From NCBI GenBank assembly GCA_028564705.1, contig JAPXFQ010000113.1, forward strand, positions 1,116,001-1,180,000: a stretch of DNA of 64,000 nucleotides. The letters are read 5' to 3'. Below the pieces are notes generated by a model that saw only the letters and a program-made list of their open reading frames with translations, was not told the DNA's origin and ran no database searches. How positions within the stretch are numbered: position 1 is the first letter of the stretch; each line of letters starts with the position of its first letter. Of the stretch, positions 60,650-64,000 are shown piece after piece. This DNA comes from Apricaphanius iberus. Taxonomy: Eukaryota > Chordata > Actinopteri > Cyprinodontiformes > Aphaniidae. Made by a program: the position numbers and the translations under genes.

Positions 60650-63054
60650 TATATATTATATATATATATATATATATATTGACACCCCTAATTCTATAAA
60701 AAGGCCAAGCTTTATTTTTCACTACAAAATGCTTCATTCTTCAGCTTTAGGCAGTAAAACTAATTCTAAGCAAGAAACTGCTACCCAAATAAACTTAAAT
60801 ACTGCAGGATTTGTCACCTGCTATGTTATGGTGCACTTTGACTGCCTGTCGGGGTGAGTTGAGGGAAGCATGAGTAATTTACACAGAAAACACAGTGATC
60901 TATGCAGCCTGTGGGTTACTAAAGTAGCGCAGGCAGAAAACTTTGTATTAGAGCTAAGGTGAGCGGGTGCCTCCCTTTACGGCACTTTATCAAGCCATCA
61001 CTCATACACACAGATGCGTGGATGCACAGGTGTGTGTGAAAAAGACAAAAAGATACGGAAACTGTCAAAGGGTGAGGAAAGAGGGCATCAGGGAGATGGG
61101 TGGGCGGTACGGAGGAAAGGAGTATGAGACAAAGATGAAAGCAGCAACTGGGGATCAGCAGTGACAAATGATCAAGATATTTCTGTCCTTATGCGTTGAT
61201 GAATGGGGCCCTCAGCTTCAGGTGAACCTTATATAGAATTCAACCAGAAGGGAAGTAATTGACCTGTCTCTCTCCTGTGTAACGTGCTCTGTCTTCTTTA
61301 AGTCCTTAATTTGGTGTGAGAAACAAAGAGCCCAATTAACAAGAATACCTGGTGTTCATCCATGCAGAGAAGGGCTCTCAGTTAACAAGTAAACAGCCCT
61401 AAAACTGTAGAGTGAAAGGGTAAAGATGAAAGTTGTGTCTATGTGCTTTGTGCAGGATTTTACTGAATTTATACCAGCCCTGAATCCAAGATAACTTGGA
61501 TGGCAGCGTTCTGGTAGAGAAGGAAACTACACTCACCGATGAACCCCGCTGTTGCACATGACGACGTGCGTGGCGCCCAGACGCGAGCAGAGCTCCGATG
61601 CCACGGTGAGCAGCCCGACTCCAGAAGCCCCACATGCTGTGTACTGGCAGGCAGCGGTGCGGCGGGAGCTGATAAAACTCTCCATCAGACGGTAGAGCTC
61701 CTCGAGAGCATTAAGGGGTCGCATCAACTGGGCAGAAACAGGAGCACAGAGGAGAGGACAGGATAAGAGAAAAGCAAACACAAATATGTCTAGCTTACCC
61801 AACAGCTTTTGAGGGAAAAATTCAACCTGAAATCAGTCTAGATCATAATGTACTAAAAACCCAGGGAACTTTGTTTTTATTTCAAATCAACAATTTTAAA
61901 AAATTCAATCCACACAATGAAGTTATAAGCATGATAATTATTTATTTTATATTCAAAAGCATATTTGAATCGTTCTTTTCAGGGTGGAAAGTGAAAAGAA
62001 CGACTTCAACAAATTTCAAAAGCAACAACTGGCAACACAAGTTCAAACTTACTATAGATTTTATCTAATCAAATCCGTAACTAATTTATACATACAGGAA
62101 GAAATAAATACATAGAGCGCCACTAATATCTGAGCTTATGCTGCTTAGCATACAACCCTGCATGGGATAGAGGGTATAAATAATGTTTATGACATAATTC
62201 TTGCTAAATATTTGAGCACTCTTCTTGGTAGAGTTAATAAAAAAAAAATTGCATTTCCTGCCATAGTTCATACATTGTCAACAGACTTGAATCTGAAGCC
62301 ATTCCAAAAGTTTAGAGTTAGGCTGTGTTATCCATTCCAAAAGTATTTTGGGGTCATTCATATAGAGTGGGGAAAACCCATTAGTGCCTAAGTTTCAACC
62401 ATCTAGATGTTGTTATGAAGATTAAACTGCTGAATTCAACCGTTTCAGGAAGATGTTGGACTACAGCTTTGTTATTCTATTCATCTTGAGCAACACACCA
62501 GTAGAAGGGAAATATACCCCTAGCATGAGTGTTGTGCACGAACACACGAGGACATGCTAAATGTCTCTTAGTTCATGGACGGGAGAATGAGCCCAGAGAT
62601 GCTTCAGCTTTTAACTCCTCTATTCGAACATCCAGCGGCTAAGAAACTGGAAGAACAGTAATGCATTTACTTTATATGGCAGAAAACTTTGTCATGTCAT
62701 GTTCTTAAACAGAATTATGATTAAAGAGGACCTTTGTAGTGGGTTAACCTAGTCATGACCAAAATTATGTAAAGACAATCTATTTTTTTTATATGTATGA
62801 TTATCAAAAAATAGGCTTGATGAAAATCACAGGTCTCTCTCATCTTTTTAAGCGGGTGTACTTGCACAATTGGTGGCTGACTAAATACTTTTCCCCCCAG
62901 TTTATGTCTAAGAGTACTGCAGCCCAAAATTCTGGAGTTAAATTTGTACAAATTATATCACTACTGCAGAATCAGGTCAAGTCTTACCTTATCTATAAGG
63001 GCAGTCTTGGGAGCAGAGCTTGTCGGCATGTTGGACTGATCGAGGAAAAAAGCC
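44237..63054 (-). CDS. prex2: P-Rex2-type Rac guanine-nucleotide exchange factor, last five coding exons
   Basis: Five minus-strand exons (62988-63054, 61537-61727, 55304-55406, 45361-45428, 44237-44282) join in frame into the last 157 residues and stop codon of a P-Rex protein. P-Rex1/2 are PIP3- and Gβγ-activated Rac exchange factors with DH-PH, two DEP, two PDZ and a C-terminal domain related to inositol polyphosphate 4-phosphatase. Only the end of that last domain is here; the rest lies beyond 64000. Key strings are [47 protein letters not shown] (a CX5R pattern), [26 protein letters not shown] and [14 protein letters not shown]. All junctions are GT-AG and phases match. P-Rex1 and P-Rex2 are alike here; the neighbouring c8orf34 argues for prex2. 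Confidence 0.9.
44283..45360. other. prex2: prex2 last intron
   Basis: A 1078-bp intron between the exons ending at 45361 and starting at 44282. It contains one copy of a diverged direct repeat (about 44700-45085) shared with the 6.1-kb intron; nothing else recognised. Confidence 0.8.
44700..45085 (+). repeat. unclassified dispersed repeat, copy 1 (prex2 last intron)
   Basis: Shares with 59110-59455, in the same orientation, landmarks such as CTTCAATTGGAAAAATGTTC (GAGAAATTTTC in the other), GATTTCAAAACT, GTGGAGCTTCAGGCTCCAT, GAAATGTTCATAATACAGG and AAAATGAACTACT. Overall similarity is roughly two thirds to three quarters by eye. There are no obvious terminal repeats, tail or coding potential. 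Confidence 0.65.
45361..45428 (-). CDS. prex2: prex2 penultimate coding exon
   Basis: 68 bases between the acceptor CTTTCAG and donor GTAAAA. It encodes [20 protein letters not shown] then VP plus two bases of an Arg codon finished in the last exon. The sequence is nearly as I recall it for mammalian P-Rex. Phase 0 at its start. Confidence 0.9.
46254..46586 (+). other. unrecognised 110-codon open frame
   Basis: The second half reads [20 protein letters not shown] then [20 protein letters not shown], which looks less random than most frames here, but I know no family with this sequence. The minus strand of the same stretch is also open for 84 codons. It sits in a prex2 intron on the opposite strand. 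It may be chance or a scrap of a mobile-element gene. Confidence 0.15.
47540..48421 (-). pseudogene. Tc1 transposase pseudogene, main (C-terminal) part
   Basis: The minus strand encodes [51 protein letters not shown] sequence and [13 protein letters not shown], then after a frameshift and a deletion [20 protein letters not shown] and [10 protein letters not shown]. All three catalytic positions are changed: Asp to Tyr (codon 48093-48095, in SYETK), Asp to Gly (47847-47849, in QQGND) and Glu to Gln (47742-47744, in NPTQYLW). The last two are still 34 residues apart. A Trp codon has become TGA upstream of SDWPSQ, and the normal stop is lost. Completely dead. Confidence 0.88.
48542..48820 (+). 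repeat. two tandem copies of a ~135-bp unit inside the hAT element
   Basis: The first copy begins GAATTTCATTCCTAATACAC, the second (48678) GAATATCATCCCTAATGCAC. Both continue through AGGTAAGCTGC, CCAGCTCTCT and a CAACAGCTCAGAG / CAAACAGTAACAGCTTAG ending. They are diverged by perhaps 25 percent. Internal tandem units are common in hAT MITEs. Confidence 0.75.
49290..49955. mobile_element. 666-bp hAT MITE nested inside the hAT element
   Basis: Ends CAGAGCTGGCCCAAAGTC and complement CAGAGCTGGCATAAGGGA (first ten bases identical). Flanking 8-mers are AATGTATG (49282-49289) and AACTTATG (49956-49963), 6 of 8 identical. The interior is extremely AT-rich with a GGGGGCCCCCGG-type block near the right end. 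Non-coding. Confidence 0.8.
50255..50376 (-). pseudogene. Tc1 transposase pseudogene, N-terminal part
   Basis: From the start codon (50374-50376) the minus strand gives [24 protein letters not shown] sequence and the first helix-turn-helix residues as far as the hAT insertion site. It joins the main part at 48421 once the insertion and one target-duplication copy are discounted. A small deletion is visible relative to the usual LRDRIV segment. Confidence 0.75.
51048..51320 (+). pseudogene. Harbinger-like transposase fragment
   Basis: The plus strand reads [20 protein letters not shown] then [20 protein letters not shown] and [10 protein letters not shown], matching the W-W-x-x-V...F...E-F...F-x-x-S-x-x-T-F-x-Y-L-C pattern of PIF/Harbinger transposases ahead of the DDE domain. 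The frame then stops. Sequence upstream from about 50560 may belong to the same element, and a Lys/Arg-rich frame at 50776-51009 could be a decayed companion. This family differs from the 36.6-kb cluster. It lies in a prex2 intron. Confidence 0.6.
53881..54717. mobile_element. TTAA-flanked non-autonomous DNA transposon
   Basis: An 837-bp unit bounded by TTAA at 53877-53880 and 54718-54721. The inner ends are GTGTAACTAAACCCTATGA (left) and complement AGTGGAACTAAACCCCATGA (right), both leading to CCTGCCCAC / GGCGGGA-type sequence. TTAA targets are used by piggyBac and Kolobok families; I cannot choose between them. The interior is GC-richer than its surroundings (for example 53940-54070) and has no transposase frame. 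Confidence 0.7.
55304..55406 (-). CDS. prex2: prex2 exon encoding VTLEQ...MRKQ segment
   Basis: 103 bases, acceptor GATCAACAG, donor GTAAGA. One base completes the Arg of MCNSGVHR, then [20 protein letters not shown] followed by [14 protein letters not shown]. The SVTLEQ motif just after the CX5R arginine is shared with INPP4A/B, where it follows the catalytic CKSAKDRT loop. That supports the IP4P-like assignment. Ends in phase 0. Confidence 0.92.
59110..59455 (+). repeat. unclassified dispersed repeat, copy 2 (prex2 6.1-kb intron)
   Basis: Direct-orientation partner of 44700-45085. Shared landmarks are CACTTCAATTGGAGAAATTT, CCCTGACTTCAAAACT, GTGGTGCTTCAGTCTCCAT, GAAGTGTTCATAATGGCA, GTTCAGTTTGTTCGGATTAA and AAAATGAACTACT. 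Unknown class. Confidence 0.65.
60611..60679. repeat. (AT)n dinucleotide tract
   Basis: About 70 bases of nearly pure TA/AT repeat with a few ATTATA interruptions; self-complementary. Confidence 0.9.
61537..61727 (-). CDS. prex2: prex2 exon with CX5R-like loop
   Basis: 191 bases, acceptor TCTGCCCAG, donor GTGAGT. It encodes [60 protein letters not shown] and GVHR, with the Arg codon split after CG. The frame also runs through the intron upstream (to about 61802), which produces a false signal-peptide-like start; the splice acceptor, not that Met, marks the exon. The CNSGVHR segment fits the CX5R phosphatase-loop pattern, although P-Rex proteins are not known to be active phosphatases. Confidence 0.93.
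61728..62987. other. prex2: prex2 intron, 1.26 kb, nothing else recognised
   Basis: AT-rich intron between the two upstream exons in the window. No transposon end, RNA gene or tandem repeat of note was seen. Confidence 0.8.
62988..63054 (-). CDS. prex2: prex2 exon encoding [12 protein letters not shown] segment
   Basis: 67 bases, acceptor CTCACTCAG, donor GTAAGAC. One base completes the previous codon, then [20 protein letters not shown] followed by DK, in phase 0 to the next exon (LMRPLN). DQSNMPTS and TALIDKLMRPLN are as I recall the mammalian P-Rex proteins. The preceding exon is outside the window or not recognisable below 64000. Confidence 0.9.
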
Positions 63055-64000
63055 CTGAGTGAGAGAGAAGGTGTTTTTAAATGGAGTGAAAAAAATGGTT
63101 GTGTGAAGCAGTGAGACACAAAAATGCGACAAAATACTGATCTTTTAAGTGCATATATTTCTCCCTGTGAAATCTATAATGTTTCTCTTCATCATTAGAT
63201 CATCAGGATAACAGGCCTGCTCAAAGAAAAAAAGTAGGCCAGCTGCTTTTTATGGAAAACCAGCATCTGACTAGCAGTCATTAGGGTAACTTGGGCAAAA
63301 ACACAGACTAAGCATCTCTTGTCCTGGGAATTGATCCAAATGCCATTGCTTCACTCATTCATGGAGCACAGAACAAAATGTGTTGTTTTCCCCTTCGTCC
63401 ACTGGAGGCAGCACTGTACTGGTGTCTACATACAGACGCTGTGCAGTCTGCCGCAATGAATCCATCAGAGGTTGATTACTACTGGTGCAAACTCAGCAGT
63501 CTGTATCTCCATCGAATCTCAGTATTCAGACAGTGTGCTAAATATAGGTACATTGCACCCCATTAAAGCCTTTGTAATAAAACCATCAATCTATTCCATT
63601 ACGCCTTGCTGTAAAGGATAAAATATAGACTTGTGCAACATATTTGTGAAGCCATGCATATATAGAAGGAAAAAAATGCTTTAAAAGATGAGACTGCAAC
63701 AGAAACCAGAAAATGTAGATTGTTTCCAAGAATATGTAAAGCAGATCTCATTCATCAAAATTGAATCTCCTGTAAAGCGATTAAAAGGGCAGTGAGGCAT
63801 TCAATCCGAAGCTGTGTTTCTTCCAGACATTATGATAATAATAATGAAATGCATTTCCTAAAAGCAAATATGGCATGTTTTAGAGTGATAATCAATGTTT
63901 TTCACTTTACATTGAATTTAGGTACTCCTTCAAATACCTTTTATAGTTTAAAATATACTCTTAGCCACTACTAAAACAAGAATACAGCACATAAGACTGC
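63055..64000. other. prex2: prex2 intron (partial), no exon recognised
   Basis: Sequence upstream of the first visible prex2 exon. I searched the minus strand for another GT-AG exon and found none. Short open frames at 63378-63566 and 63792-63974 are on the opposite strand and unremarkable. Confidence 0.65.

Larger units (their letters stand above)
55407..61536. other. prex2: prex2 intron of 6.1 kb
   Basis: Between the CX5R-bearing exon and the next. It contains a copy of the diverged direct repeat (59110-59455), short CA/TG runs near 57280 and 57908, and a long AT repeat at 60611-60679. The 116-codon plus-strand frame at 58621-58971 shows no family motif. Nothing else recognised. Confidence 0.8.

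Noticed and set aside
61537..61802. Frame starting [20 protein letters not shown], looking like a secreted protein
   Set aside because: The signal-like start is intron read-through; a good splice acceptor lies at 61728 and the exon joins in frame to both neighbours.
44237..63054. Assignment to prex1
   Set aside because: The C-terminal sequences of the two paralogues are too alike to decide from memory, but the adjacent c8orf34 gene fits the PREX2 locus.
1..64000. CRISPR arrays, rRNA genes, bacterial operons or an unknown defence system
   Set aside because: No regularly spaced repeats, no rRNA-like sequence, and the whole window reads as vertebrate intron and intergenic DNA.

Overview
The window looks like vertebrate nuclear DNA, most probably from a teleost fish. 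It is AT-rich and intron-rich, with GT-AG exons separated by kilobases. It is crowded with old Tc1/mariner, hAT and PIF/Harbinger transposons, LTR remnants and non-LTR retrotransposon pieces of kinds common in fish. There are no bacterial-style operons and no CRISPR array.

Two protein-coding genes are supported, both on the minus strand and both partial. (1) At 44237-63054 lie the last five coding exons of a P-Rex Rac exchange factor: the C-terminal part of its inositol-polyphosphate-4-phosphatase-like domain, including the stop codon. (2) At 2506-35920 lie the first three coding exons of the homologue of C8orf34 (VEST1), starting from an ATG beside a CG-rich promoter-like region at about 36 kb and encoding a PKA RII-type dimerisation/docking fold. 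In human 8q13, PREX2 and C8orf34 are tandem neighbours in this same order and orientation (from memory). That synteny is the main reason for calling the P-Rex gene prex2 rather than prex1.

Layout. 1-2505: c8orf34 intron. 2506-4296: exons 3 and 2. 4297-35851: giant intron 1 (31.6 kb). It holds two solo LTRs of one family in opposite orientation, a Harbinger MITE, degraded Tc1 copies, a duplicated block with its own insertion, a hAT remnant with a BED-finger segment, a LINE fragment, a hAT element with a perfect 8-bp target duplication, and long unremarkable stretches. 35852-36320: exon 1 and promoter-like region. 36321-44236: intergenic, with an inverted pair of Harbinger transposase copies, a short hAT MITE and a nearly full-length dead Tc1 element, then the prex2 3' UTR. 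44237-64000: prex2. Its introns carry a three-level transposon nest (hAT inside hAT inside Tc1), a Harbinger fragment, a TTAA-flanked element and a diverged direct repeat shared by two introns.

The two genes have no evident joint function visible here. I found no convincing new biological system. The points most worth checking are the conserved gene pair, the dated transposon nest with every catalytic residue lost, the Harbinger palindrome next to the c8orf34 promoter, and a few unclassified repeats.
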